Of a DNA stretch of 64,000 nucleotides, positions 11,346 to 22,884 are shown in pieces. Below the pieces are notes generated by a model that searched no databases, was not told the DNA's origin, and saw only the letters and a list, made by a program, of their open reading frames with translations. This stretch comes from Forficula auricularia (lineage: Eukaryota > Arthropoda > Insecta > Dermaptera > Forficulidae). The position numbers and the translations under genes were made by a program. The stretch spans positions 1,550,001-1,614,000 of the forward strand of contig JALMQS010000104.1 of assembly GCA_024734495.1 (NCBI GenBank), written 5' to 3'. Position 1 is the first letter of the stretch. Every line of letters starts with the position of its first letter.

Positions 11346-11867
11346 ATTGGTAAGTTTAATATAGCTCAGGGTCAATGGACGTCTGTCGTCGCCTTTAAGG
11401 CCTTGGCGCCGTCGTGCACCGCACACCATGCACATATGGACAGCGAGTCCTTGTCACTGATACATACTCTAAAAAGTTTTCCTTTGACTTTTGAAAAGAA
11501 AAAGGAAAAAAATAAATAAAAATTAGATTTAATTTAAAAAATTTAGGAACATAAATACTCATTTGTTTAAAAAATTTAGTTTACCGAGAGTATCTGAGTT
11601 GAATCATAAAGAGAAATCATTGAGATTATATCCTCTACATCAGGGATGTATGAAGAAAAAATATTATAATTCTAAATTGATATTTGTTATTCATTTTCTA
11701 ATGAAAATGTAGTCGAAAATAGATCAAAATTCTAATTATTTTTTCGGAAATCTTCCACATTCAAAATTTAAAATTAGCACTTTTATTTTTCGAAAACTTC
11801 ACATTAGATTTCTTATTTTACAGAAAAAAAATTATCAGGCCAGATTGTTGTGTGTTTCCAGTATCTA

Positions 11868-11935
11868 CATATAAATCTCAATGTTTTAAGGAATTTTATG
11901 ACTTTATATTGGGCCACGGGTTGGACAGCCTTGGT
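11868..11935. mobile_element. hAT-like MITE fragment
   Basis: ATAAATCTCAATGTTTTAAG is followed by TTGGGCCACGGGTTGGACAG. This is a shortened form of the fuller copy at 12,390-12,503. Confidence 0.5.
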
Positions 11936-12389
11936 TTAAATCGAATGGGATTAAAGAAGGCTATGAGAAATATTAATTTATTTTTTAAAAGGTCACGGAT
12001 ATAATAATCCCTGACTATCCATTATTTATTGACATGTAAGAACGTGCAAAGATCTAAAAGACAAGTCCTGACAAGTTTTAGTCCAGGAGAGAAATTTTCA
12101 ATTAATTGTGATTGTTCTAGAAACCCCCAATTCCTTGTCTTCTTGCGTACTAGAATGAGAACTATAGACTTGGTTAGTGACGTAGCATATAAATTACTGA
12201 AATAATAAATATTTTAGAGAATGAAAATATGAGAAGAAGAATTTTTAAATATTCGAAACTTCATTATTTTTTTATTTTATATATTTGAGCTTATATGGTA
12301 ATTTTGCTTTTAGGGAATTTTATTCTTGAAAAAGCTTCACATATTGTACAAATGTACATTCATATTTCGAAAAAGCGAATAAATATATC

Positions 12390-12503
12390 TCTACATATAA
12401 ATCTCAATGTTTTAAGGAAGTTTATGATTTTATGTTGGGCCACACTCATTTCATTATTGGGCCGTATGCGGCCCGCGGGCCACGGGTTGGGCACCCTGCT
12501 CTA
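12390..12503. mobile_element. hAT-like MITE terminal region
   Basis: Ends GGGCCGTATGCGGCCCGCGG then CCACGGGTTGGGCACCCTG. The reverse complement starts CAGGGTGCCCAACCCGTGG, which is the well-known form of hAT-type non-autonomous ends. The other end is not clear. Confidence 0.6.
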
Positions 12504-12639
12504 CATGAATATATTTATTTGCATCAAGTAAGGGAAAACCTTATTCATTTCTCTTTATAAAAAATATATATTTTGGTGTATCTATTCCTGTGATGTTTCA
12601 AATTTTTGGAAATTTAGATACTAGGTAATTAAAATGTTT

Positions 12640-13080
12640 TTTAATTCCCCTATTTCAGATATAAATTGAAACAAACAAAAAATAATGATATTTTAAACAA
12701 AACACAAAGGCTGAGCGCATTTTTGTTTGAAATAAAGTGCGAGAAAGAGAAAGAAAAAGCCAAAGAAGATCGGAATAAAAAATAAATAAAATAAAATAAA
12801 AAATAGCTCGAGACAAGTAGCGAAAATATTTTCCGTCTCGGCGATGCATTTTTCGTTTTTCCCGAGAACGAAGTGTTTTTCGTTGTTGTTCTCTTCTGTG
12901 TGTTATTTGATGTTGAGCTCGACAACATCATTTCGGAAATTATTGTTTTTTATTTCGAGGAAGTGAAGGAAATTAAATTATTTTTAGGCCAGTTCATTTT
13001 CAGACATGAAATGCATGCGAATATCGCTTTTAACGAAAGTTTTTTCTTCCGTCCTTTTCTCGTTTAAATGATCCCTTACC
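12640..13080. other. Unassigned region with short ORFs on both strands
   Basis: Moderately mixed composition with ORFs of 64-93 codons. None has a recognisable motif, convincing splice sites or codon bias, and the minus-strand one is Ser/Phe-rich low complexity. I do not call a gene. Confidence 0.4.
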
Positions 13081-13149
13081 ACGAAGTCACCCCGTAAATA
13101 TTATAAATATTATATACCTAAATATATTCTTAAATATAATCTTATATTA

Positions 13150-13684
13150 TTAAAGGGATCGTCCATAAATTACGTCACACAGTAAGGGGGAGAGGGAATC
13201 TCAGATTTGTGACAAAATGTGACAGGAGAGCCCGGGGATCTTAAAAATTGTGATGTCACAAAAGTCAAATTAAAAAATTTGAAAAATTTTGAAATTTATT
13301 TTTTAGATTTCAGGTTATTATTATTCGAAATTGAAAATGTTGAAAAAATAAATCTAGACAAAAAATTGTAAGCAAACAATTTTTCGCAAAAACACTTATT
13401 TTTTTTATTAGGTAATAATAAAAAATGCATTTATAATGCAATAATAATAGTAATAGTGAATAATATGTGTTAAATGATATGATTAAAAATAAATTTAAAC
13501 TTGAAATATATGAAATACTTTAAGTTGAGTTTCATTTATAAAAAAATTCCGAAAATTATTAAATTATAGGGTATAAAAGTGAAACTGTGACGTCACAATA
13601 GAGAGGCGCTCAATGAAAATGTGACACAAGGGGAGGGGAGGTCAAAAAATTTTGAAATTCGTGTGACGTAATTTATGGCCTTAA
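13150..13684. mobile_element. TTAA-flanked MITE with CGTCCATAAATTACGTCA ends
   Basis: Bounded by TTAA on both sides. The left end reads GGGATCGTCCATAAATTACG and the right end is the near inverse, GTGACGTAATTTATGGCC. Inner subterminal repeats (TGTGACGTCACA-like) are also inverted. A TTAA target duplication is characteristic of piggyBac-type transposition. No transposase ORF. Confidence 0.75.
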
Positions 13685-13702
13685 AGGAGTAATTCTTGTA
13701 TA

Positions 13703-14101
13703 TGTTGCAGTAAAAAACCGTTTTTAGTAAGAACGGGTTCTTACTAGTTAAAACGCGTTTCACTTAATACATTTGTGGCAACTAGAGTTTACTGATGTTG
13801 GTTAAGTTTAGTTCAAAGTTCTAGAATTTTATCCTTCTGCCTCATTTTGGGTATTTATTTTCAAAATTTTTTAAACGAAAATGTCAAAAATTAGAAGCAA
13901 TGTTGTAGAGGATCTAATTGACATTTTCGTTTAAAAAACTTTCAAAATAAACACCCAAAATGAGGCGGAAGGTCAAAAATAAAGATTTTAGACCTTTGAA
14001 CCAAACTCAAACAACATCAGTAAACTCTAGTTGCCACAAAGGTATTCAGTGAAACGCGTTTTTAACCCGTTCTTACTAAAAATCGAATTTTACTGCAACA
14101 T
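13703..14101. mobile_element. TGTTGCAG-family MITE, complete copy
   Basis: Long inverted arms from TGTTGCAGTAAAAAACCG to its complement ending ACTGCAACA. Inside are AGTAAGAACGGGTTCTTACT, itself a palindrome, and TGTGGCAACTAGAGTTTACT with its inverse. The centre repeats ACATTTTCGTTTAAA in opposite directions, so the transcript would fold into one long hairpin. Flanked by TATA/TA. Confidence 0.85.
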
Positions 14102-14835
14102 ATTTACTCGTAAATATAGCAATCGGTTTCTTGTAAACAACTCTAACGATTTTGATGAAAAATACGCACAAGGAGTTTTTGGGTCGACAAATCGATCTGT
14201 AAGGGTCTCATCTTTCGAGTAACTTTAATTTGATTGTTTTTTTGTAATCTAACTAATTATTGACGGACAACTATTCAAGATATGAAGAATTAATAATTCA
14301 TTCAATATGAATTCCCTACATCCGAAAAAAGCTTCCAGGGCTTTTTTCAGGTTTTATGCATTTTTAAACACAATTCGAATTCGATTATATTGTCGTTTGA
14401 CAGGCAGTGCTGGTGGTACAAGTAAAATTTTATCTACAACAGGAATGTTGACAGCTGTATACTGTATTATTTGGATCTGATATAAATGAACTCAAAAAGG
14501 TAAAAAAATGAAAGAATTAAATTCTCCACGAGCTAGTGCTAAGTAGTTATACCTACCTAGTATATACTTGACAGGAGATCTAGATTGGCAAGAAGGGCTA
14601 TGATAAATGAGTAAAGAAATAGATAATTATATAATAAAGCAGTCAATTATCGCAAATTGAATTCCTTTGCATTTATTTGATTAAGGTTACATAGCTCAAA
14701 TAATTTAGAAATAAAAAAATATATATAATAGTAGGTAAAGGAAAATAGTTTTTATATATCATTCGCAATATATAATTTAATTAATGAAAAGAATGCCGTT
14801 AAATGATATACGGAGAAAATATTAAGTTCTAGTAG

Positions 14836-15009
14836 ATATCCACAAAGAGAAACAAAGAGGTTGTCCTCTGCTTGATGCAAATAAACATACACACATATAT
14901 ATCATCTCGATTTATAATGTGTGTATGTTTATTTGCATCAAGCAGAGGACAACCTCTTGTTTCTCTTTGTGAATCAACAACTCTGCTACTCTCGGCAAAA
15001 CAAAAACTT
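14836..15009. mobile_element. Hairpin MITE with 9-bp target duplication
   Basis: The arms CACAAAGAGAAACAAAGAGG ... and the inverse form a near-perfect hairpin around TATCATCTCGAT, followed by a single-copy tail CTCTGCTACTCTCGGCAAAA. TTCTAGTAG flanks both sides (14,827-14,835 and 15,010-15,018), a 9-bp direct repeat. Copies or pieces: 22,911-23,084, 40,548-40,597, 41,395-41,480, 45,970-46,005. The superfamily is unclear; 9 bp fits Mutator-like insertion. Confidence 0.78.
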
Positions 15010-15111
15010 TTCTAGTAGTACATAATATTAATAAAGGTGATTAAGACAAATTTGAATTTTCTAGTTTGAATGTAGAATTATTTAACTAAAATTTTTTTAA
15101 AGTTTATACTG

Positions 15112-15352
15112 GGAATTAAGGACAAGTCTTTTGTGTGATGTTTTTTTTTATTTTTTCACCAACATTTCGTCGAATTTTTCCGACTGCTTCAAATATTTAC
15201 AAACTTATTTACTTACTTTAGACTTTGTACTTTAGACGAATGTATAATGTAAATATTTGAAGCCCTGAAGAAGTCGGCAAAGTCGACGAAAGGTTGGTGG
15301 AAAAATATAAAACATCACACAAAAAACTTGACCTTATTTCCCACTATAAACT
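15112..15352. mobile_element. Foldback with hammerhead-like motifs
   Basis: Outer arms: GGACAAGTCTTTTGTGTGAT against the inverse ATCACACAAAAAACTTGACC. Inner ends carry CACCAACATTTCGTCGAA and TCGACGAAAGGTTGGTGG. The right arm holds a nearly complete hammerhead-like core; the left arm has lost CUGANGA but keeps stem II and GAAA (minus strand, about 15,161-15,190). A single-arm relative is at 31,150-31,240. Confidence 0.65.
15265..15298 (+). ncRNA. Hammerhead-ribozyme-like motif
   Basis: CTGAAGA (15,265-15,271), one extra A, GTCG/CGAC stem II (15,273-15,276 with 15,284-15,287), GAAA (15,288-15,291), then GGTTGG. Stem I is short (GCC with GGT). The cleavage-site segment differs from CGTC, so this copy may be inactive. 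Confidence 0.5.
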
Positions 15353-15400
15353 TTCAAATTAATACATATTATGGACGGAAATGATAATCTATATTATATA

Positions 15401-18087
15401 CTAGCTGCAAGGCCCGCCTTCGGCGGCCTTCTTATAGTCAGGGGCACGCCCCCTGGACCCCCAACCCACGAATCCCACCCTCACACTACACTCCCCCCGA
15501 CCCATCCAGCACCCCTACCCCCGCACCATGAACCCGTGCCCAACCCCCGCCCCCATACCACAGAACCCAAACCTCACACCCCCACTCCAACCCACCACAC
15601 TCCCCGAAACCCACCCAGCACCCCAACCCCCGCCCCCACACCACCACCCCACCCCTAACCCCACCCACCTCGGGCCCCAAACCCACGAACCCCAACCTCA
15701 CCCCCCACACTCCCACGAAACACACCCAGCACCCCAACCCCCGCCCCCACACCACCACTTCAACACTCTAACCTGCACCCCCCACCTCGGACCCCCACCC
15801 CGTACCACCCCACTACGCCACTGGACCCTCACCTGAACCCCCCATCCACCAACCTTGCACCACCCCCGTGCCCCCCCCCTACATCCGCCATACTCCCTCA
15901 CTCCACCGCCATTCCACTCCGCGCATCCCATGCCCTAACCCACCCCCACTCCACCCCCGCACCCAGTTTTTGCATTTCTAGCCTTCTAGTGACCCACAGA
16001 TTATGTAAACAAAATTTGGTTGAGTTTGGTCCAAGAGCAAGAATTTTCATTTTTTGACCCCCCCCCCATTTTAGGTGGTTAGTTTTTGCATTTCTAGCTC
16101 TCTAGAGTCCCACAGATTATGTATACAAAATTTGGTTGAGTTTGCTCCAAAAGGCAAGAATTTTCATTTTTTGACCCCCCCCCCTTTTTTTAAGTGGTTA
16201 GTTTTTGCATTTCTAGCTCTCTAGAGACCCACAGATTATGTATACTAAATTTGGTTGAGTTTGGTCCAAGAGCAAGAATTTTCATTTTTTGACCCCCCCC
16301 CATTTTGGGTAGTTAGTTTTTGCATTTCTAGCTTTCTAGAGTCCCTCAGATTATGTATACAAAATTTGGTTGAGTTTGCTCCAAGGGCAAGAATTTTCAT
16401 TTTTTGACCCCCCCCCCATTTTGGGTGGTTAGTTTTTGCATTTCTAGCTCTCTAGAGGCCCACAGATTATGTATATAAAATTTGGTTGAGTTTGGTCCAA
16501 GAGCAAGAATTTTCATTTTTTGACCCCTCCCATTTTGGGTGGTTAGTTTTTGCATTTCTAGCTCTCTAGAGGTCCTACAGATTATGTATACAAAATTTGG
16601 TTGAGTTTGCTCCAAGGGCAAGAATTTATATATTTTTCTCCTTCCCCCTCTTTTTGGGTGGTTTTTGGGGGAATTTTTTAAACAAAAGTTGTCAGAAATC
16701 ACATCCCCTACAACTTTGCTCATTATAAAATTTCCCGTAGAGTTAATAGTTTAAGAGTTATTTGATAATTTTCATTCGTGCACTCCCCAAACCCCTTTTG
16801 GGGTCAAAATATCAAAACGTTATATAGCTAAAAACGTAAGTTAGAAGACCTCTGATACAAATATGAAATTTCATAATAATCCCTTTAGCCGTTTTGACGT
16901 GAATCGTGAGCAACTTTTCGCGGAAACCACTGAAACAGACAGACATACAGACAGACAGACAGACATACAGACAGGAATTTTGTTGAGGGTGTTTTCGTTC
17001 ATAACTTTGCTTGAAACGTGTGCAACCAAAATTTGGCGTGATTTGGACCAATGTACAGACAAAACCTTAATTTTAGATTAGAATATAGATATTTAAAATT
17101 AAGGTTTTGTCTGTACATTGCTCCAAATCACGCCAAATTTTGGTTGCACACGTTTCAAGCTAAAGTTATGAACGAGAACACCCTCAACAAAATGCCTGTC
17201 TGGTATGTCTGTATGTCTGTCTGTTTCGTGGTTTCGAAAAGTTGCTCCACGATTCACGTAAAAAGCGGCTGAAGGGATTATTTAGTGAAATTTCATATTT
17301 ACATCGAGATGTCTTCTAACTTACGTTTTTAGCTAAATAACGTTTTGATATTTTGACCCCAGAGGGGGTTTGAAGGACACGAATGAAAATTATCAAATAA
17401 CTCCTAAACTATTAATCCTACGGCAAATTTTTATAATAAACAAAGTTGTAGGGGATGTGATTTCGACTTTTGTTTAAAAAATTTCCCCCAAAACCTACTT
17501 AAAAAGGGGGGAGGGTGAAAAAATGTAAATTCTTGCCCTTGGAGCAAACTCAACCAAATAGTGTATACTTAATCTCTGGGACTCTAGAGAGCTAGAAATG
17601 CAAAAACTAACCACCCAAAATGGGGGAGGGGGGTCAAAAAATAAAAATTCTTTCTCTTGGACCAAACTCAACCAAATTTTGTATACATAATCTGTGAGTC
17701 ACTAGAAGGCTAGAAATGCAAAAACTGGGTGCTGGGGTGGAATGGGGGTGTGGTGAGGAGTGAGGCGGAGTAGGGTGGGGGTGCAGGGGGTGATGCGGGG
17801 TGCAGTCCAGGGTGCATAGCGGGGGTGGGGTCCAGGGGGCTAAGCGGGGGTGTGGTGCGCAATGTTGGAAGGCACGGGGTGGAAGGAGTGCGGGGTCCGA
17901 GGTGGGTGGAGTGCGGTTTGTGGTGTGGGGACGGGGGTTGGGAACGGGTGCGTGGTTAGGGGTGCTCGAGGGGGTTGGGGGAGGTAGTGGGTTAGGGTGA
18001 ATAGAGTGTTGGGGTGGTGTGTGGGAGGTATATGGGGCGTGCCCCCTGGCTAGCAAGAGGGTCGCCGAAGGCGGGCCTTGCAGCTAG
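15401..18087. mobile_element. 2.7-kb palindromic element with Helitron-like ends
   Basis: Starts CTAGCTGCAAGGCCCGCC and ends with the exact inverse, GGCGGGCCTTGCAGCTAG. Just inside each end CCGCC-TTC-GGCGG can form a small hairpin about 8-10 nt from CTAG, as at Helitron 3' ends (hairpin, then CTRR). Both ends look like 3' ends facing outward, between TATA-like flanks. Inside, in mirror order, lie a C-rich skewed block, an array of about 117-bp units, a CAGACA stretch, and a centre at about 17,075 where ACAGACAAAACCTTAATTTT meets its inverse. Pro-rich ORFs in the C-rich block are artefacts. No Rep/helicase is visible, so the element is non-autonomous. Confidence 0.7.
15965..16640 (+). repeat. 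Tandem array of about 117-bp units
   Basis: About six units, each with TTTTTGCATTTCTAGC, CACAGATTATGTATAC, AATTTGGTTGAGTTTG, GCAAGAATTTTCATTTTTTG and a C-run. Two inverted units lie at about 17,530-17,735. Related text sits in the element at 35,957-36,672. Confidence 0.85.
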
Positions 18088-18099
18088 TATAATAATAAC

Positions 18100-19297
18100 T
18101 GAAAATAAATTTACAATAGGAAATAGAGTCTTTTAAAGGTTTTATTAAATGTTTAATTTAGATGCCAGATACATAAATTCCCGAAAGATTTCATCTCTAG
18201 GGTTGAGACAACCGCCTGGATAGCAAGTTTAGTCCATGGGTTTAACTCGGGGGGGGGGGGGGGGCAATGAACCCTTCTGAAACATTTCTAATAAGATCTT
18301 TGATAAAAACTTTTAATTTTCATATCCTAAGGTAAATTTAATGAAAATAAGTCCAAAATTTTATATTTTTCAAAATTAAAAAATGAATAAATATTTTGAC
18401 TAAACAAGCAAGTAAAATAGTTTAATAATAATAAATCCCAGGGGATGTCAAGGTGATTGGTAAAATTTTATATTAATTTTTCAGAGTGAAGAATTCATTT
18501 TATCTTTTTCTAATCTATTCAAAAATTAAATGAGCTGCTAATATAATACATAAGTTTGAATTAATTAATTTTAAATTTTTATGTATAACTCGAATTATAT
18601 ACTAGCAGCTTTTAGGGTAAATACAAAATTGAATATCACTGATCTATAACAGACACTTTTATGATATGTATTTAAAATAATCCATATAATAAACCTTATA
18701 ATGAACCTTATTGATTTCTTTTGGAGAGATGACCCAGGCCGACCCTTTTTTTCGGCGCTAATCTATTTATTTTATATTTTACCCAGTGAAATATTTATTT
18801 ATTTTTCTTGACCATGGCGGTTTCTTGCCTATTTATTTATTTATTTATTTTTTATTTCCTGATTATGGCAACTTACTGTCTACTTATTTATTGATCTGTT
18901 TTTTAAATTATTTATTTTTACTTAATTTAACTACAATTTCTTCAAACCCAGTGACATATTCTAACTATTTTTTTTTTGATTTTATATTATTAATTTATTT
19001 ATTTGTTTTTCCCAGTGTATTTATTTATTTATTTTATTATTTGGAAGACATCGGGTATTCCATTTTGTTTTTTATCATTTTCTTCTTGGCCGCAGTGTAC
19101 TAAAGTTTCACACCGTTTTGCTGTGGCCACACTCTGAGAAGCTCAACCGGATCCTGAGTGGGTGGATCGGAGGGGTATAAGGGGAGGCCCTTGAAAAAAT
19201 AATAATATGCCATTAAATTAAAATTAGACTATTTTTTGTAGGTTTAAAATAAATTATTAAAACGGATTTTATAGTGGTTTAATAATTTTATTAAATA
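18100..19297. other. A+T-rich DNA with a G-run and ATTT repeats
   Basis: A 14-base G-run lies near 18,250, and TTTATTTATTTATT-type low complexity fills 18.78-19.06 kb. The hydrophobic ORF there is a translation of that low complexity. Nothing else assigned. Confidence 0.55.
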
Positions 19298-19500
19298 CTA
19301 GCTGACGGCCGGGCCTTCGGCCGAGCTTTAGATATCTATATCTTTTCCTCTAATTAATTAATTAATTAATGAAGGAACCTGCTCTGAATTCTAGAGAATC
19401 AAAACCTCTTCAAAATCCGTTGTGTAGTTTTCACTTGATGATCCCGTAACGCCAATACAGGCTAGGTATATTTTTATTATATGTATAGATAGATAGATAG
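19298..19500. mobile_element. Helitron-like terminus
   Basis: CTAGCTGACGGCCGGGCCTT then CGGCCG. On the minus strand the hairpin GGCC-GAA-GGCC precedes CTAG, matching the end architecture of 15,401-18,087 with different bases. The element ends in GATA repeats near 19,487-19,500. No opposite terminus found. Confidence 0.5.
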
Positions 19501-19512
19501 ATATAGAGATGA

Positions 19513-19916
19513 TATGCAGTAAAAACCCGATTTTAGTAAGAACGCGTTCTTACTAGTTAAACCGCATTTAACTGAATACCTTTGTGGCAACTAGAATTTA
19601 CTGATGTTAGTTGAGTTTGGTCCAAAGTTTGACCTTCCGCCTCATTGTGGGTGTTTAGTTTCAAAAACTTTTAAACGAAAATGTGAAAAATTACTATTTT
19701 TTCATAAAAAATTACTATTATTGAAATTTTCGTTTAAAATTTTTGAAAATAAACACCTAAAATGAGGCGGAAGGTCAAAAATAAAGTATCTTAGACTTCT
19801 GGACCAAACTCAACTAATATCAGTAAATTCTAGTTGCCACAAAGTGTATTCTAGTGAAACGCGTTTTAACTAGTAAAAACGCGTTCTTACTAAAATACGG
19901 GTTTTTACTGTAACAT
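19513..19916. mobile_element. TGTTGCAG-family MITE, second complete copy
   Basis: Same inverted arms as 13,703-14,101: ATGCAGTAAAAACCCG, AGTAAGAACGCGTTCTTACT, TGTGGCAACTAGAATTTACT, with inverses ending TTTTTACTGTAACAT. The AAAATGTGAAAAATTACTAT centre differs. Non-coding. Confidence 0.85.
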
Positions 19917-20439
19917 ATACTACTTACCAGTAGTATATAATAGATAGAGAGAAGACAATCACCTCGAACCGTCACCATGATAGCTGAACAAAATATAATA
20001 TCTCAGATCAAGCAGAAGACACTCTCGTTGATTTTTCCTCATGAATTCATGAGGCCCTTGTTAAACTACTTAATTGCCCAAACTTAAAAAATCCAAACCA
20101 CTTCCAGAATTGGAAAATACTTCCAAATGTGATGACAAAAGAGAAGAACCGTTTCAATAATGCCTACAGTTGCTTGCTTCCTTATTGTTATGGATTATAA
20201 AAGGAAAGAGAAGACATTCAGTACTGTACCCGATGCCTCTTTATAGAAATTCTGATGAGATGAAAAAAAGAAAAAAGAATAAATAAATAAGGCTTGTTGT
20301 ACCGGTTTCTTCTGCAGTTGTTATTATATTGTTCATTAATTAAGCCAACGTTTGTTTCAGCAAATCAGAAAGAGGAGAAAAGAAATCAACCAGAAGATTT
20401 GATTCCATTCAAGGGATAGGATGGTTTTCTTTCAATAAT

Positions 20440-20820
20440 TAATTTAATTTGTTTATTAAAAATTCAAAATCTTAAACTTAGGAAATGTGGTGTTGGTTAT
20501 AGTGAGGCAGCTTATCATGCTCGATGATAGTTAACATGAAACGGATCATGTTCTGTCTGGAAAATGCTGAATATCTAGGAGGAGGTGAGTTGGTTCCTAT
20601 CAAAAATTGGAATCTAAAAGTACCTAGCTAGTGCCTGGTAAAATTTGGTGCTTTTATCTGGTGTGTAAGTATTATCATGCTAAGCCAACTCAATATAACC
20701 AACACCACATTTTCTAAGTTTAAGATTTTTAATTTTTTAATAACAAATTAAATAAATTACATGATAGTTAACATGAAACGCATCATGTCCTGTCTGGAAA
20801 ATGCTGAATATCTACAAATC
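20440..20820. mobile_element. Foldback element of about 0.35 kb
   Basis: Arms AATGTGGTGTTGGTTATA and the inverse TATAACCAACACCACATT, preceded and followed by inverted CTTAAACTTAG and CTAAGTTTAAG. A segment TGATAGTTAACATGAAACG through ATGCTGAATATCTA occurs twice in the same direction (20,523-20,580 and 20,760-20,817), once inside and once just outside the right arm. Non-coding. Confidence 0.65.
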
Positions 20821-21361
20821 TAAGAGATTAACAAAAAAGTGGTCAAAGTAAAAGTTCAAGTCACCAAAAATGCCTAGAGATTGAGAAGCAGCCCCTCTAT
20901 TAGCTATAAAAAAAAATTGAAAACATTTTCAAGACTCGGTAAAGTCTCTGAAAATTTCGGCATTTGGCTATGTTGTTGTTGGACTATAAATCAAAGATTT
21001 ATCGCAAAGATGCCCCTTACTAAATCAAATTTTAGAATCTTACCAAACTATAAAGTTTCAAGAGCTTTTTCATATGAAGATTCTATTAATCTCAGATTTT
21101 CTGCATTTTTTCATCTGGAAGTTTTGAAGCTCATAACATGACAACCTCTTGTGATTCCTTTTTGAAAATTATTTTTCTTCACTGTTATCACATCCTAAAA
21201 ATACGATATAAAATAGAATTTTCTGTAAATTCAAGCCCGCCTAGCTTACCAAAAATAAATTTAATAGAAATTATGTTTTTTTTTATTCTAGAGTTTGCTT
21301 TAAAGTCTACTAATACTATCGACGATTTGAACTCATATATAAAAAAATTCCGTTTAAATTT
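20820..21361. other. Unassigned, two short adjacent ORFs
   Basis: ORFs of 86 and 75 codons follow each other on the plus strand without recognisable motifs. Composition is ordinary for the region. I see no splice-site support and do not call a gene. Confidence 0.35.
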
Positions 21362-22090
21362 TTAAGGTAGTTGTATCACCAAATGCATTTTCTTAGGATT
21401 TTTTTGAAATTTAGACAGATTATTATTTAAATACTTTTGCATCCATTGGTGCAAAACGAAATGTATGAACCATATAGTTCCGGAGATATTAAATTCCAAA
21501 GATAGAGTTTTTCAGACTCTTATACATTGTACTATAAGGAATATCGAGAAAGTTTACATACATATATCATTATAATTAAGAAACTCTTTCTTACGATTGT
21601 TATAAATAACTAAACCAACATTTAACAATAACTAATAAATGTTTTAAGAAAATTGTAATTCATAGTTACAACACAATTCCTGAGATAATAATTAATAAAT
21701 AATGAAAAATTTATGGAAAAATTAATGAAAGGATTCCACTAAAAACAAGCTGGCAACAACGCATTTATTTAACCCACTTTAATACACTTTTTTGACGTTT
21801 TTTTCGTTTCAGCCATTCCCGAAACAAATTTCAATAGTTTATTAAGAACTTTTTCTTTTATAAATCTCCCTTTATAATGTACTCTATTTGACATTTCTAT
21901 GATAAAATATATACAATGCTCGGACAGTGTTGTCAGAGTTTTCAAAAGAGTAGTTAGTTGTACGGGATTGGCTAGTAGTGGTACATAAACAGCAAAAAGT
22001 TTTGGGATTGTGAATTATGAATCCTCACTGTCTGTTCTATTTACTCTAGCATTAACTTTTGCTACTACTCTCGCGATACAACTACATTAA
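21362..22090. mobile_element. TTAA element (piggyBac-like MITE), uninterrupted copy
   Basis: Bounded by TTAA at 21,362-21,365 and 22,087-22,090. Terminal inverted repeats are GGTAGTTGTATCAC and the inverse of TCGCGATACAACTAC. Homologous along its length, in inverted orientation, to 46,455-47,425, where a hAT MITE interrupts it. No transposase ORF is seen. Confidence 0.75.
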
Positions 22091-22880
22091 ATACGATATA
22101 AAATAAATAAATAAATAAATTTCTGCAAATTCAAATCCCTGCGGAGCGTATAAAAATGTATATTTTTTTAAATTATGTTTTATTAATCTGTGATTGGGTC
22201 TGTTTTGTAAATGGATTGTCTATTTGTGTGTTTACGTTGGCATCATTGTCTTGGTCTATCCATCCACTGTCTTTGTGTTTTTGTTTAGATGTTGCATCGA
22301 CAGCGATGTCGCCGGTGCTTTATGGCCAGTGGACGTGGAGCTATGCACACCACTCCTCAGCTCGCTCGCTTTCTTCTCAATGGACCAACAAACAAACCTA
22401 GACACGCACCAAAACACACACATCGATTGACTTATAAATATATTAAATATATTTAAATTCAATCACGGTCAATGCGAAGATTACTATTCAGAAGGAGAAA
22501 TCCATGAGGTTGCTTGATGCAAATAAACAAATACCTATAACCTATCCCTATACCTATATTGAAAATATGTTATTAGTATTTTTATGTAAATAAAAGCAAT
22601 CTTCAAACGTTTATTAAAATCCGAAACGTTTAGGGAAAATTTCTCCCTTTATCAATGGAATTAAAAAAAAGTTGCTTTATATGAAATATATAATAAAAAA
22701 ATACAAATCTTTATAAAACAATCTCGGGACGTTTATTTTGAAACTAGACGTTTCAAGAGAAATTCTCCATTTATCGATGAGACATTTTTTAAAAATTGAA
22801 AAAAGAAAAATGTTGTTTTCGTTAATGTTTCAAAAATAACATTTTTTTTCTTTTTTCAAATTTCTATCGATAAAGGAGAA
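22091..22880. other. Mixed region with decayed hammerhead-like pieces
   Basis: 22,156-22,430 has a short GC-richer ORF region with no recognised motif. 22,600-22,880 contains repeated GGAGAAATTCTCC-type stems next to GAAACGT strings (for example minus strand about 22,755-22,790, ending GAAACGTC). These are remnants of the same family as 1,787-1,935. Confidence 0.4.
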
Positions 22881-22884
22881 TTTT

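Noticed and set aside
12650..13067. Overlapping ORFs on both strands
   Set aside because: No codon bias, motif or splice support; the minus-strand reading is Ser/Phe low complexity.
15371..15931. Long Pro-rich and Gly-rich ORFs on both strands
   Set aside because: They are translations of a simple C/A-rich skewed block inside a mobile element; all frames stay open because stop codons need bases that are rare there.
18786..19103. Hydrophobic 105-codon ORF resembling a membrane protein
   Set aside because: It comes from TTTATTTATT-type low complexity, which always reads as Leu/Ile/Phe/Tyr.
22156..22430. Possible exon after GTTTAG near 22,290
   Set aside because: Short, different plausible frames, no donor with matching phase and no recognised motif.
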